Notes: generated by a model not told the origin, from the letters alone. 42,095 nucleotides of DNA from Verrucomicrobiota bacterium (GCA_016871535.1 VHCZ01000023.1:1-42095); one strand, 5' to 3'; counted from the first letter of the stretch, positions 31,381 to 40,121 are shown. Numbers and translations: made by a program.

Positions 31381-32304
31381 TCAAGGAGAGGAAATGAGGA
31401 ACAGTTCCTCCTTGCGCGAAAGAAGCCAGCGGGCCCGGCGTTGCATGACCAGATTGATCAACCGCGAATCCGGATCGGCGTCCGCGTCGATGGCCAGGGC
31501 GCGATTCAGCAAGGACTCGAATTCTTTGATGTCCTGCTTTTGCACCGTCACAGCCTCGGCGAGCGCGATGAGAGGCGCGGCTTGCCGGCCTTGGCTGAGT
31601 CGCCAGGCGCGCCCAAAGTGTTGGCGCGACCGCTCCGCCGGATCGCCGGCCTTTCCCTGGCGGCTCATTTCATACGTGATCAGAAAAGTGTGGATCGATC
31701 CCTCGCCAAAGCTTTCATCCAGTTCCAACGCGTGATCCATCATCGCCTCTACGAGCGGCAGGTCGGCGACGAGTTCTGGTTTGTCCTTGGATAGAGCAAT
31801 CGCGGCTGCCCAGGCCGCGGCTGTCCAATACAGCGCCGGCACGTCCGGCTTCCGGGCGATCTGGACCGCTAGCTTCGGGTTGGCGCGCAGCGTGCTTGCA
31901 AAGCCGGGATGAGAGACGTCGAGGCCGCGCAGCCCGTAATTGCGGGCGCGCAAATAGAGCCGGCGGGCGCGGTCCCGCAGCGCGGTTGCCACCGCGAGGT
32001 CGCGGTCTTCTATCTCGTCCGCGTCCTGCTGGACGAACGCGTAGGCGTATTGAGTAAACCCGCTCGCTGCGGCGAGCAACAATCCGGCATGGTTCGGCGC
32101 TTCCGCGAGGAGACTCTCAATCAGCTTGAGGCTGAAAGGCGCCGCGTCCTTGATCAGATCGGGATCGTCGTCGCGGGCAAAGGCCGATCCCGTTTGGGAA
32201 AGGGCGTCGCCGAGCTGGTTGATGGCGAACTTGCGGATCGAGCAGCCCGGACCGACGCACACCAGAAGTCCGAGCAAAGCGGGGAATAGAGATCTCAAAC
32301 TCAT
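31381..32304 (-). CDS. tatT: TatT-like TRAP-associated TPR lipoprotein
   Basis: A 307-residue protein resembling the T component of TPAT (TPR-protein-associated TRAP) transporters, the type described in Treponema pallidum. A hydrophobic leader ends in a lipobox-like GPGC (Cys21), predicting a lipoprotein, although the residue at -2 is unusual. Hallmark stretches are SLKLIESLLAEAPNHAGLLLAAASGFTQYAYAFVQQDADE, RARRLYLRARNYGLRGLDV, ALYWTAAAWAAAIALSKDKPELVADLP and HTFLITYEMSRQG. Helical TPR-like repeats would form a trimer-like docking platform with ligand pores, as known for the family. It is first in the operon with dctP and dctQM. ATG at 32304 is chosen because the leader then starts at residue 1. 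Confidence 0.88.
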   Translation of the reverse strand: MSLRSLFPALLGLLVCVGPGCSIRKFAINQLGDALSQTGSAFARDDDPDLIKDAAPFSLKLIESLLAEAPNHAGLLLAAASGFTQYAYAFVQQDADEIEDRDLAVATALRDRARRLYLRARNYGLRGLDVSHPGFASTLRANPKLAVQIARKPDVPALYWTAAAWAAAIALSKDKPELVADLPLVEAMMDHALELDESFGEGSIHTFLITYEMSRQGKAGDPAERSRQHFGRAWRLSQGRQAAPLIALAEAVTVQKQDIKEFESLLNRALAIDADADPDSRLINLVMQRRARWLLSRKEELFLISSP

Positions 32305-32427
32305 CAGCAATTCTGGGCTACGAAGAATTCTTTCCTGCACCGCGCAATTGGAATTGAAAACTGACAATTATCAATTTTCAATTGCCGTGATCGCAATCGT
32401 TGAACTGTATCTGACTTCCGCAAGGGA
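32305..32427. promoter_or_regulatory. Divergent promoter region with AT-rich hairpin
   Basis: The gap between the divergent tatT and SDR genes contains an AT-rich inverted repeat (32351-32384: AATTGAAAA against TTTTCAATT with a short loop, CAATTG on both sides). It could be an operator or a dispersed repeat. It is the only AT-rich patch nearby and probably overlaps a promoter; no -10/-35 can be assigned with confidence. Confidence 0.4.
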
Positions 32428-33198
32428 ATGATTATTCAAGGCAAAGCCGCCGTAGTCACGGGCGCCAGCCGAGGCGTCGGCAAGGCGACGGCCCTGGCCC
32501 TGGCGCGCGAAGGCTGTTCCGTGCTCGTGAATTTCAGCCGGTCGCGTGGTGAAGCCGAACAAACGGTCAAAGAAGCGCAAGCCTTGGGAGCGAAGGCCGC
32601 GCTTTTTCCTGGCGACGTTTCCGACGATCGCGTTTGCCGCGAGATGATGGACGAAGCCGCGCGCACGTTTGGCCGTCTCGATATCCTGGTTAACAACGCC
32701 GGCACGACTCGCTTCATCCCCCACGGAAACTTCGACGAAGTGCGCGACGAGGATTGGGAGCGGATTATGGGCGTGAACGTCAAAGGCCCGTTCCAATGCG
32801 TCCGCGCGGCCCGCAAGTATCTCGAGGCTTCGGGCGAAGGCGTGGTCATCAACGTTTCCAGCATCGCCGGAATCATCGGGTCCGGGAGCTCGATTCCGTA
32901 CTGCGCGTCAAAAGCGGCGCTCATCACGATGACGATTTCGCTGGCGCGGGCGTTGGGGCCGAAAGTTCGCGTGAACTCAGTTGCCCCAGGATTCATCGCC
33001 GGCCATTGGACCCAAGAAGGCCTGGGCCGCGACTATGAAGCGGTGAAGCAAAAGGCTGAAGAGCGTTCAGCGCTGGGTCGTGTTTGCCGGCCTGAAGACG
33101 TCGCGGCGGCGATTCTGAGTTTGATCACGGGATCCGATCTGATCACGGGCCAAACGATCGTCTGCGACGGCGGCTTTCTGGTCGGCCCGAGGGGATGA
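32428..33198 (+). CDS. SDR-family oxidoreductase (FabG-like)
   Basis: A 256-residue classical short-chain dehydrogenase/reductase. Cofactor motif TGASRGVG at 11-18, NNAG at 89-92, Asn117, Ser144/145, and YxxxK at 158-162 (YCASK) complete the catalytic tetrad. The Arg after the glycine motif's Ser and the basic stretch NFSRSR after the second strand favour NADP(H). FabG-like and sugar/alcohol dehydrogenases share these features, so the substrate is open. No acyl-carrier or fatty-acid gene is next to it, which argues against a dedicated FabG. It is divergent from the TRAP operon. Start ATG at 32428; no strong Shine-Dalgarno. Confidence 0.92.
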   Translation: MIIQGKAAVVTGASRGVGKATALALAREGCSVLVNFSRSRGEAEQTVKEAQALGAKAALFPGDVSDDRVCREMMDEAARTFGRLDILVNNAGTTRFIPHGNFDEVRDEDWERIMGVNVKGPFQCVRAARKYLEASGEGVVINVSSIAGIIGSGSSIPYCASKAALITMTISLARALGPKVRVNSVAPGFIAGHWTQEGLGRDYEAVKQKAEERSALGRVCRPEDVAAAILSLITGSDLITGQTIVCDGGFLVGPRG

Positions 33199-33218
33199 TC
33201 CCTGATCCAACAGTTGCG

Positions 33219-33342
33219 CCCACGAAATACACGAAAGGCACGAAAAGAGGAGGTATTGGCCCCGGGGAGCGCCGGTTGGGTGAGGATCGCTTCCGTGGCA
33301 ACTCGTCTTGTTTTTGTGTGTTTAGTGTGTTTCGTGGGCCAA
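33219..33342. repeat. CACGAAA inverted-repeat element
   Basis: GCCCACGAAATACACGAAA at 33219 faces TTTAGTGTGTTTCGTGGGC ending at 33339, with further GGCACGAAAA and CTTGTTTTTGTG repeats inside. It is about 120 bp, has no ORF, and lies between convergent genes. Its composition differs from the GC-rich palindromes elsewhere, so it is a separate family. Confidence 0.7.
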
Positions 33343-33364
33343 CTGCTTTTCCCAAGACGACCGG

Positions 33365-34516
33365 TTACAGCAACTCCAGCAGCCGGTTGAGTTCCGCGTC
33401 GGTGTTGTAGAAGTGAGGAGAGATTCGGATGTAGCGCTGCCCGCTTCGGTCCGCGCGCAAGGAGGTGATGACATCGGCGTTTTCCAGCTTCTGATGGAGC
33501 GCGACCAGGTCCACTCCGGGACGGAAAAAACTGACGATGCCGCTGGCGTTCTGGGCAGGGGCCTTGGCTTCGAGAACCGCATAGCCCTTGGCGGCCAAAG
33601 CAGGCACGAGCCAGGCGCGCTTGCGCAGCAACTCCGCTGCAATCTGGTCGATTCCGATTTCCAGGAGCAATTCCAGGGCGGCGTTGAGCCCCAGGAGGCC
33701 CAGCAGGTTGTGCGTTCCGGCTTCGTAACGGCGGGCATCCGGGCGGAAGATCATGGATTCTTGCGCGACGTAATTCGGACAGCGCACGTTGTTCCACCCG
33801 AATGCGGTCGGCTGCAACTTTTCCTGCAGCGCCTTGCGCACAAAGAGAATGCCCGCCGCGCAAGGGCCGAGAAGCCACTTGTGCGCATCCGCCGCCAGAA
33901 AGTCGATCCCTTCGACGGAAGTGGGGAAGGCACCGACTGTCTGAATCGCATCCACGCAGAAGAGAATGCCGCGCTCCCGCAAGGATTCGCCGATGGCCCC
34001 CAGGTCAATTCGGTAGCCGGCCACGAAGTGGCACGAAGCCAGCGCGACCAGTCGCGTGCGCGGATTGACCTGGGCGAGGACATCGGCCGGTTCAATCCGC
34101 CCCACCTGGCTGACCTTCAAGAATCGGACTTCGACTCCGCGCGCCGCGAGCGCCATCCAGGGGTAAACGTTGGAAGGATAGTCATCCCGGTAAATCAGGA
34201 TATCGTCGTCCGGCTCGAATTGGAGCCCACCGCCGACAAAGCTGAGGGCGAGCGAGGTCGGCCCAACAAAGGCGATCTCGTCGGGCCGCGCGTTTAGAAG
34301 GCGGGCCGCCAGTTCGCGCGCATGCTGCAGGTGATAAGCGGGCAGCAAGGTTTCCTGGTCGCCGCGCGTGCATTGGCTCGCGTAAGCGCGAATCGCTTCC
34401 GCAACGCGGCGGGGCAAGGGACACACGCCGGCGTGAGCGAGGAAAATCTTTTCCGAAGCAACCGGGAATTCGTGCCGGCGGAGTTCTTCGTTGGCCAGAA
34501 TATCAGCCAGAGTCAC
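33365..34516 (-). CDS. Class V aminotransferase / NifS-like PLP enzyme
   Basis: A 383-residue fold-type I PLP enzyme of the class V group. The Schiff-base lysine lies in DAHKWLLGPCAAGILFVRK, the ring-nitrogen Asp in GILFCVDAIQTVG, and the N-terminal AHAGVCPLPRRVAEAI block is typical. It lacks the mobile cysteine loop of true cysteine desulfurases, so it may be an isopenicillin-epimerase- or kynureninase-like member. The start is GTG at 34516, nine bases after the stop of the GspF-like gene, so it is co-transcribed with it. The functional link between the two is not obvious. Confidence 0.88.
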   Translation of the reverse strand: MTLADILANEELRRHEFPVASEKIFLAHAGVCPLPRRVAEAIRAYASQCTRGDQETLLPAYHLQHARELAARLLNARPDEIAFVGPTSLALSFVGGGLQFEPDDDILIYRDDYPSNVYPWMALAARGVEVRFLKVSQVGRIEPADVLAQVNPRTRLVALASCHFVAGYRIDLGAIGESLRERGILFCVDAIQTVGAFPTSVEGIDFLAADAHKWLLGPCAAGILFVRKALQEKLQPTAFGWNNVRCPNYVAQESMIFRPDARRYEAGTHNLLGLLGLNAALELLLEIGIDQIAAELLRKRAWLVPALAAKGYAVLEAKAPAQNASGIVSFFRPGVDLVALHQKLENADVITSLRADRSGQRYIRISPHFYNTDAELNRLLELL

Positions 34517-34525
34517 GGCGGGAGT

Positions 34526-35527
34526 TTACTCGAAGGTCTTCATGATCCCGCCATAGTAACCTGTCCAGAACGTCACGACGCGATAGGCGATCATGAAGAT
34601 GATGGCGAAATAAATCAGCCGGGGAAACCATTCGGCCAGGAGCTGGAGCTTCCGCAAGGCTTCCTCCTGATAATACTTGTGCAAGCGACGCAAGGTGTCG
34701 TCGAGGCTCCCGCTGATTTCGCCGGTGTGATAAAGGTTGGCAAAGAGTTCGGGGAATTCAGGGGATTCCGTGAGGATTTCCGAAGGCGGTTCTCCGCGCA
34801 CCTCGATTCTCGGTCTCCAGGTGGACACGGCGCGGTGCAGCGCCGGCGAGCCGCTTGCGGCCGCAGCCAGTTCCCAGGCATGCACGATGGAAACACCCGC
34901 GCTCAACAAGGCCTCCAGGGCCGCAGACAACCGGGCCAGGGCGAGGTTGCGCCGCGCGTGGCCGAGAATGGGAACGATTCGAAACAGCCGCTCCAGCAGC
35001 GAGCGCCAGGCTTCGCCGTGGCGGCCCTGGCACGCAAGAATCAGCAAGAACGCAATCGCATAAAGCGGCGCCAGAACGCCGAGGGTTTGCGTGAGATACG
35101 CGGAGAGGTTGCCCGTCGCGAAGAGATCCGGAAACGGGCCGAGCAGAATCGCAAAGTGCAGGAGAAAGAGCGGATAACGGAGTTGGCCGATGGTCTTGCG
35201 GACGAGTTCAGCGCGGTCGCGATAGTATTCCGAGAGCAACTTGAAACACGCGTCCAGGCGCCCGCTTTGCTCGCCGGCCTGGAGCAGCGCAACATCAAAA
35301 GCCGGAAGCCAGCCCTCTGCGTGCAGCATCGCTTCGCTGAAAGTTGATCCGCGCTCGAAATGAGTCAGCAAGCGAGCGACAGGGTGCCGGAAGGAGCGTG
35401 CCGGAGGATTCTTGTGGAGCGTCTCCAACGCGGTGAGCAGCGGCAGTCCGGCCGAGAGCATCGTCCCAACCTGGTAGTACAACTCGCCGCGCAAACGCAG
35501 TTGCCTGGGCGTGACGATGAGTGGCAT
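34526..35527 (-). CDS. Type II secretion GspF/PilC-like protein
   Basis: A 333-residue inner-membrane protein with two T2SSF domains. The first is at about 12-130 (YYQVGTMLSAGLPLLTALETL ... FDVALLQAGEQSGRLDACFKLLSEYY). The second is at about 200-310 (LARLSAALEALLSAGVSIVHAWELAA ... FANLYHTGEISGSLDDTLRRLHKYYQEEA). The repeated G-E-x-S-G-x-L signatures are diagnostic. Membrane segments are near 118-140, 150-170 and 300-325. It is shorter than classical GspF/PilC (about 400). It would serve the assembly of pseudopili such as the prepilin-like protein in this window, but no ATPase or secretin gene is nearby. Start ATG at 35527. Confidence 0.9.
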   Translation of the reverse strand: MPLIVTPRQLRLRGELYYQVGTMLSAGLPLLTALETLHKNPPARSFRHPVARLLTHFERGSTFSEAMLHAEGWLPAFDVALLQAGEQSGRLDACFKLLSEYYRDRAELVRKTIGQLRYPLFLLHFAILLGPFPDLFATGNLSAYLTQTLGVLAPLYAIAFLLILACQGRHGEAWRSLLERLFRIVPILGHARRNLALARLSAALEALLSAGVSIVHAWELAAAASGSPALHRAVSTWRPRIEVRGEPPSEILTESPEFPELFANLYHTGEISGSLDDTLRRLHKYYQEEALRKLQLLAEWFPRLIYFAIIFMIAYRVVTFWTGYYGGIMKTFE

Positions 35528-35666
35528 ACCCCGCGGCGCGGCACAGCCGCAAATCCGAATCTCGTTACAACGTCAGAAAGGTTAAACCGCCAAGCCGGTG
35601 GAACGGCTCATGAAAATCACTCCCGGTTAGCGAAATGGACTGCAAGAGCCGGAAGGTTCGCCCGCG

Positions 35667-35999
35667 CTATCCCACCACTCGATCCAATCCTGCCTTCAGA
35701 TCCCGTTTGCTCTTCAAACCGATGATCTGGTCTGCGACCTCGCCGTCTTTGAACAACAACAGAGTCGGCACCGCGCGAATGCCGTGCTGCACCGCCAGGG
35801 ATTGCTGTTCATCGATGTTGACTTTGCCCACTTTCAGTTTGCCGTCATATTCGCTGGCGATTTCATCCAGGATCGGCGCGATCATCTTGCAGGGACCGCA
35901 CCACTCCGCCCAGAAATCAACCAGCACGGGAGTTGATGACTGAGTGACTTCCGCGGCGAAATTCGTTTCGGTCAAAGTGATAATGTTTGATGCTGTCAT
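35667..35999 (-). CDS. trxA: Thioredoxin
   Basis: A 110-residue cytosolic thioredoxin. The active site is WCGPC at 33-37, preceded by the conserved VLVDFWAEW, and the cis-proline occurs in [11 protein letters not shown]. Length and fold pattern are standard for TrxA. ATG at 35999 gives the family N-terminus ([14 protein letters not shown]); a start nine bases upstream adds only three residues. It reduces protein disulfides using electrons from thioredoxin reductase, whose gene is not here. Confidence 0.95.
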   Translation of the reverse strand: MTASNIITLTETNFAAEVTQSSTPVLVDFWAEWCGPCKMIAPILDEIASEYDGKLKVGKVNIDEQQSLAVQHGIRAVPTLLLFKDGEVADQIIGLKSKRDLKAGLDRVVG

Positions 36000-36051
36000 A
36001 CACACCATTCCTCTTTTCTGAAATCCGTTTTCCGAGGCCAGGCCGTGCTCA

Positions 36052-36480
36052 TCAGGACTGCCCCGTCAACATGAACAATCGAACCACGACGAGCACCGAC
36101 ACGATGGCCGCCGCAACGGCCAGGATGATATCCATTCCGCTGACTCCCGATCCCGCCGGCGCGGGCCTCGGCGCAGCCGCCGGCCGGGGAGCGGCGGACG
36201 AAGCGGCGGCTCGTGGGGCGGACGCAGGCGCCGGCGTGGGAGCCGGAGCCGCGGCGGTTGGAGCGGGGGTTGGAGCCGGGGAAACTGCAGCAGCGGGCGC
36301 TCCCGGCGCGGGAGCGGCCCCGGCAACGGCCGCCGGCGCAGGAATCTTGATGGTCGGCGCGGCGGTTGGCTTCGGGGGCAAATTGATTCGAACGGTTTCC
36401 TTCTTCGGCTGAATTTTGGCCGCTTCCGCCGGTTTCGGCGGCACGGAACCCGTCGGAGTGTTGGGAGTCTCTTCAGGCAT
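36052..36480 (-). CDS. Ala/Pro-rich protein with C-terminal membrane anchor
   Basis: A 142-residue protein. An N-terminal 45-residue part with Lys/Pro ([23 protein letters not shown]) leads into a low-complexity Ala-Pro linker (about 45-110). One membrane helix near the C-terminus follows ([24 protein letters not shown], about 113-136). The opposite strand is also open because of the GC-rich, repetitive code, but the hydrophobic helix and the charge pattern favour this strand. The architecture suggests an anchored, extended cytoplasmic or periplasmic tether. No homologous family recognised; it lies between trxA and the RRM gene, all on the minus strand. Confidence 0.65.
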   Translation of the reverse strand: MPEETPNTPTGSVPPKPAEAAKIQPKKETVRINLPPKPTAAPTIKIPAPAAVAGAAPAPGAPAAAVSPAPTPAPTAAAPAPTPAPASAPRAAASSAAPRPAAAPRPAPAGSGVSGMDIILAVAAAIVSVLVVVRLFMLTGQS

Positions 36481-36595
36481 AAATGTTATGTTTCAACCTA
36501 GGAGTCGGTTGGCGTAGTGTCAAATCGTTATTCGCGGGACTCAGGTTGGATCGAATCGGGATTGACGACCCTGCGATGGGGCCGCATCCGGCGCC

Positions 36596-36928
36596 CTATC
36601 GTGAGTCGCGCCGCCCGGAATCGCGATGGTAATCCCCGCCTTGGCCGCGGTGTTCTCCGGATCGCGGCGGGCGATCCTCCTTGGGCCGCGCAATGTTCAC
36701 CGTCAACTGACGGCCTTGAAGTTCTTTGCTGTGGAACATTTCAACCGCTTTGTTGGCTTCCTCAGGAGTGGACATCTCGACAAAAGCGAACCCGCGGGAT
36801 TTCCCCGTGAATTTGTCGAACATCACATCGACGGAGCGGACCACGCCCGCCTGCGAAAAATAATCCTGCAAATCACTCGCCAGGGTCTGATAGGACAGGT
36901 TGCCAACGAAAAGTCTGGTAAGGTTCAT
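36596..36928 (-). CDS. RRM-domain RNA-binding protein
   Basis: A 110-residue single-RRM protein of the bacterial/cyanobacterial Rbp type. RNP2 is LFVGNL (6-11) and RNP1 is KSRGFAFV (43-50), with the usual beta-alpha-beta pattern. The C-terminal tail is Arg/Asp/Gly-rich (DRPPRSGEHRGQGGDYHRDSGRRDSR), typical for these RNA chaperones. ATG at 36928 matches the family start; an extension to 36976 is not homologous. The 237-bp upstream gap before dxs holds no recognised gene and could be a long 5' leader, as is common for cold-regulated RNA-binding proteins. Confidence 0.92.
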   Translation of the reverse strand: MNLTRLFVGNLSYQTLASDLQDYFSQAGVVRSVDVMFDKFTGKSRGFAFVEMSTPEEANKAVEMFHSKELQGRQLTVNIARPKEDRPPRSGEHRGQGGDYHRDSGRRDSR

Positions 36929-37165
36929 TTGGATTGGTTGAGTTGCGCTCGAGAACCCAGTAAGGTGATCCCGCACCCGCAGGAATCATGGAAAGTCGCC
37001 CGAAATGTTTGCCTGACCATCTGTTTTGCTTGACGCCAACACTGCTTGTTTCTCGCGCAAGGCGCCACGGTAGCAAACCGCTTTCGGGAGTCAACGAGAG
37101 ATTCGAGAGAGCAGAGACTCGAACGATGAACCTTGTTCGTCAACCGGTTCCCTCGCCACGCCAGG

Positions 37166-39148
37166 TCAGCCAATCGCCGTCAACCGCGCGGCGGGAGCGT
37201 CTGCGAGCAGCATCTTCACCTTCCCCACGATGGTGTCCACGGTCAGGCTATATCTCTCACGCAAGTCCTCCGCGCTTGACGCGTGTTCGATGAATTGATC
37301 GGGCCAGCCAATGCGCACGACCGGGGTCGAGATGTGGGCATCGCTCAGAATTTCCTGCACCGCGCTGCCGTAGCCGCCCATCAAAACATGATCTTCCAGC
37401 GTAATCACCAGGTCGGCGGCGCGCCCGAAAAACTCCGTTGTGCCCGCGTCGATGGGTTTGATGAAACGCGGATTGATGAGCGCGACGTCGAATCCTTGTG
37501 TCTTGAGTTCTGCACCCGCTTGCCAGGCCAGCCGCAACATGTTGCCCAACCCGAAGAACACGATTTTGCGCCCGCCCGTCTGAGCGAAATTCTCCACGAC
37601 TTCGGCTTTGCCGATCTCGAGGAGTTTCGGTTGCTCCTTGATCGGGACGCCTTCCGCCGGGCCGCGCGGATAGCGAATGAACGTGGGATGCTTTTCCCGA
37701 GTCGCGGTGAACATCATGTCCACCAGTTCGTCTTCGTCTTTGGGCGCCATGGCGACGATGTTTGGCACGGTCCGGAGGTACGCGATGTCGAACATGCCGT
37801 GATGGGTCGGCCCGTCTTGCGGCGACAATCCCGCGCGGTCCATGCAGAAGATAACCGGCAAATCCTGCAGCGCGGCGTCATGAATGATGCAGTCATAAGC
37901 GCGCTGCAAAAACGTTGAGTAAATCGCGCACACGGGATGAAAGCCCATCGTCGCCATGCCGCAGGCGAACAGCGCGGCGTGTTCCTCCGCGATTCCCACG
38001 TCGTAATAGCGATCCGGCATCGCCTTCTCCAGAATGTTCAGCCCGGTGCCGCTCGGCATGGCCGCGGTGATGCCGACCACGGTATTGTCGCGCTGGCACA
38101 GTTTGACCATGGCCTGGCCAAAGACATCCTGCCAATTCGGAGGCGCCCCGGCCTTCTTCGCTGGCGCCGCGCCGGTTTTCACATCGTACGGCCCCGTGCC
38201 GTGGAGGCGTTCGGGATGCTGGATCGCCGCTTCGTATCCCTTGCCCTTCTTGGTCACGGCATGAATGACGACCGGCGACTCGCAGTTTTTCGCGTATTCC
38301 AGAACGTTGATCAGCAACGGCAAATTGTGTCCATCGATCGGACCGAGGTAGCGCAGGCCCATCTCCTCGAAGATCAAGCTGCTGCCAAAACCGCCGCGGC
38401 CATCGGATTCGACGTTCGTGGTGCTTGGTCTGAGCGCCACTTCGGTGACAGCCCCTTTGAGCGCTTCCTCCGCTTTGTGTCCGAGCTTGAGGGCGATCTC
38501 TCCTTTGGGGATGAGCCGCATCCAACGCTCGAAATCCTTTTGGAGGCGGTTGTAGGAGGGATGCGTGATGAGCTTGTTCAAATACATGGCGATCGCGCCG
38601 ACGTTCTTGGCAATGCTCCACTCGTTGTCGTTGAGAATCCCGATGAAACGCTGCGTGGTCGAGGCAATGTTGTTAAGGGCCTCGAACGAAATCCCGTTCG
38701 TCAAAGCGGCGTCGCCAAAAATGGCCACGACGTGTTCGTCCCGGCCCAACCGGTCGCGCGCCACGGCAATTCCCAGCGCGGCCGAAAGCGCCGTGCCCGC
38801 GTGAGCGGCCCCGTAGCAGTCATGCTCGCTTTCGGTCCGGAGCGCGAAACCGTTCAGTCCGCCTGTGGTGCGAATCGTGTGGAACCGGGCTTTTCGTCCC
38901 GTCAACAGCTTATGGACGTAAGTCTGATGACTCACATCCCAGACGAATTTGTCCTTGGGGGTCGAAAACACCCGATGCAACGCCAGGGTCAGTTCAACGA
39001 CGCCCAGGTTGGGACCCAGGTGCCCGCCGGTTTTGGCCAGAGTCGAAATCAGCTCGGAACGGATTTCTTCGGCCAGTTCACCCAATTGCGGCAAAGTCAA
39101 TTTCTTGACGTGCGTCGGGTCGTCCACCATGTCCAGGTATCGGCTCAT
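37166..39148 (-). CDS. dxs: 1-deoxy-D-xylulose-5-phosphate synthase
   Basis: A 660-residue thiamine-diphosphate enzyme that condenses pyruvate and glyceraldehyde 3-phosphate, the first step of the MEP isoprenoid pathway. The N-terminal block is KTGGHLGPNLGVVELTLALH. The diphosphate/Mg motif appears as GDAALTNGISFEALNN, where most DXS have GDGA at the start. The pyrimidine-side and transketolase blocks are DRAGLSPQDGPTHHGMFD and the VVRIGWPDQFIEHAS end. Length is a little over the usual 620-640. The ATG overlaps the stop codon of xseB (ATGA), a coupling seen in many bacteria where xseB and dxs are neighbours. Confidence 0.95.
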   Translation of the reverse strand: MSRYLDMVDDPTHVKKLTLPQLGELAEEIRSELISTLAKTGGHLGPNLGVVELTLALHRVFSTPKDKFVWDVSHQTYVHKLLTGRKARFHTIRTTGGLNGFALRTESEHDCYGAAHAGTALSAALGIAVARDRLGRDEHVVAIFGDAALTNGISFEALNNIASTTQRFIGILNDNEWSIAKNVGAIAMYLNKLITHPSYNRLQKDFERWMRLIPKGEIALKLGHKAEEALKGAVTEVALRPSTTNVESDGRGGFGSSLIFEEMGLRYLGPIDGHNLPLLINVLEYAKNCESPVVIHAVTKKGKGYEAAIQHPERLHGTGPYDVKTGAAPAKKAGAPPNWQDVFGQAMVKLCQRDNTVVGITAAMPSGTGLNILEKAMPDRYYDVGIAEEHAALFACGMATMGFHPVCAIYSTFLQRAYDCIIHDAALQDLPVIFCMDRAGLSPQDGPTHHGMFDIAYLRTVPNIVAMAPKDEDELVDMMFTATREKHPTFIRYPRGPAEGVPIKEQPKLLEIGKAEVVENFAQTGGRKIVFFGLGNMLRLAWQAGAELKTQGFDVALINPRFIKPIDAGTTEFFGRAADLVITLEDHVLMGGYGSAVQEILSDAHISTPVVRIGWPDQFIEHASSAEDLRERYSLTVDTIVGKVKMLLADAPAARLTAIG

Positions 39149-39432
39149 AAATCTTCAGGGTTCTGTTCGTTCGCTTGAACGGGTTTCAGAACAAATTCGC
39201 CCGCGGCGTTCTTCTCCAGTTGCTGGATTTTCAATTCGGCCTGGGCCAGTTTGGTCTGGCAAATCTGCGCCAGGCGCGTTCCTTCTTCAAAGCGAGCGAG
39301 CAATGTGTCCAACGGCAATTCGTCGGATTCCATCGATTCGACGACGGACTCCAGCTTCTTGAGCGCTTCCTCAAACGGCAAATCCGGAGCCGCGATTGTG
39401 GCCGCGCTGACGCTTTTCGCTGCTTTCGACAT
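39145..39432 (-). CDS. xseB: Exodeoxyribonuclease VII small subunit
   Basis: A 95-residue helical protein with the XseB signature PFEEALKKLESVVESMESDELPLDTLLARFEEGTRLAQICQTKLAQAELKIQQL. It binds several copies per XseA large subunit, which degrades single-stranded DNA. The large-subunit gene is not in the window. ATG at 39432 gives the normal start; an open extension to 39528 is not homologous. The last codon overlaps dxs by four bases. The extra Ala/Ser-rich N-terminus (MSKAAKSVSAATIAAP) is unremarkable. Confidence 0.92.
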   Translation of the reverse strand: MSKAAKSVSAATIAAPDLPFEEALKKLESVVESMESDELPLDTLLARFEEGTRLAQICQTKLAQAELKIQQLEKNAAGEFVLKPVQANEQNPEDL

Positions 39433-39539
39433 TTCGCGAAAGGTAATGGAAGGCGCCGCGCTCGTCACGAAAGATGTTTTGTTCCTTGAACCGGCCTGCG
39501 CCGTTTGGGAAAATCCCGCGAAACGCAACCTGGAAACTT

Positions 39540-40121
39540 ATGCTTCCCCCTCATCTCCTGGACGAATTCCCCAAAGACATCACGCTGAAAGATGGCTTTC
39601 ACTGCCTGATCCGGCCCCTCCACTCGAGCGACGAAAAGGCGTTTCATGAATTCTTTCTCGCGGTGCCGGAAAAGGAGCGCATGTTCATCAAGCATCGCGT
39701 TACCGAGCAATCCGTCATCCGCGATTGGTGTGACAACATCGATTACGGACGGAACCTGCCGTTGCTCGCGCTGACCGACGGCAAGATCATTGCCGACGCC
39801 ACGCTGCATCAGCAATTCGGCGGATGGAAACGCCACATCGGACGCGTGAGCGTGCTCGTGCTGCCGCAGTATCGAGGCCGAGGCCTGGCGCGGGCTTTGA
39901 TCCATCAAATCGTCGAAATCGCCCGGCACATCGGCCTCGAAAAGGTGGAAGCGGAATTCATCGGCGAACAGGAAGCGGCCATAAAAATGTTCGCGCTGCT
40001 CGGCTTCAGCAATCTGGTCCGGCTGCCCGATTACGTGAAGGACATGCAAGCCATCTCGCACGACTACATCCTGATGGGGTTGGATTTGACGACGGACGAG
40101 GAATACGCCGGCATGGAATAG
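39540..40121 (+). CDS. GNAT family N-acetyltransferase
   Basis: A 193-residue GNAT protein. The acetyl-CoA motif A is GRVSVLVLPQYRGRGLARALIHQIVEIA, with the Q-x-x-G-x-G-type loop QYRGRGLA. The substrate half (LKDGFHCLIRPLHSSDEKAFHEFF) matches acetyltransferases that modify small metabolites or protein N-termini. Start ATG at 39540 has GGAAAC upstream. It is divergent from the xseB-dxs operon with 107 bp between. Substrate unknown. Confidence 0.88.
   Translation: MLPPHLLDEFPKDITLKDGFHCLIRPLHSSDEKAFHEFFLAVPEKERMFIKHRVTEQSVIRDWCDNIDYGRNLPLLALTDGKIIADATLHQQFGGWKRHIGRVSVLVLPQYRGRGLARALIHQIVEIARHIGLEKVEAEFIGEQEAAIKMFALLGFSNLVRLPDYVKDMQAISHDYILMGLDLTTDEEYAGME

Noticed and set aside
33365-34516. Cysteine desulfurase (IscS/NifS) call
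   Set aside because: The PLP lysine is present but the cysteine loop of true desulfurases is not recognisable, so only the wider class V group is claimed.
36052-36480. Plus-strand reading (35987-36412) as the real gene
   Set aside because: It is Ala/Gly-rich without hydrophobic or charged organisation, while the minus strand encodes a clear membrane helix and an ordered N-terminus.
36929-37165. Possible tRNA or small RNA between the RRM gene and dxs
   Set aside because: No cloverleaf, anticodon arm or terminator could be found by eye; left as an unassigned spacer or 5' leader.
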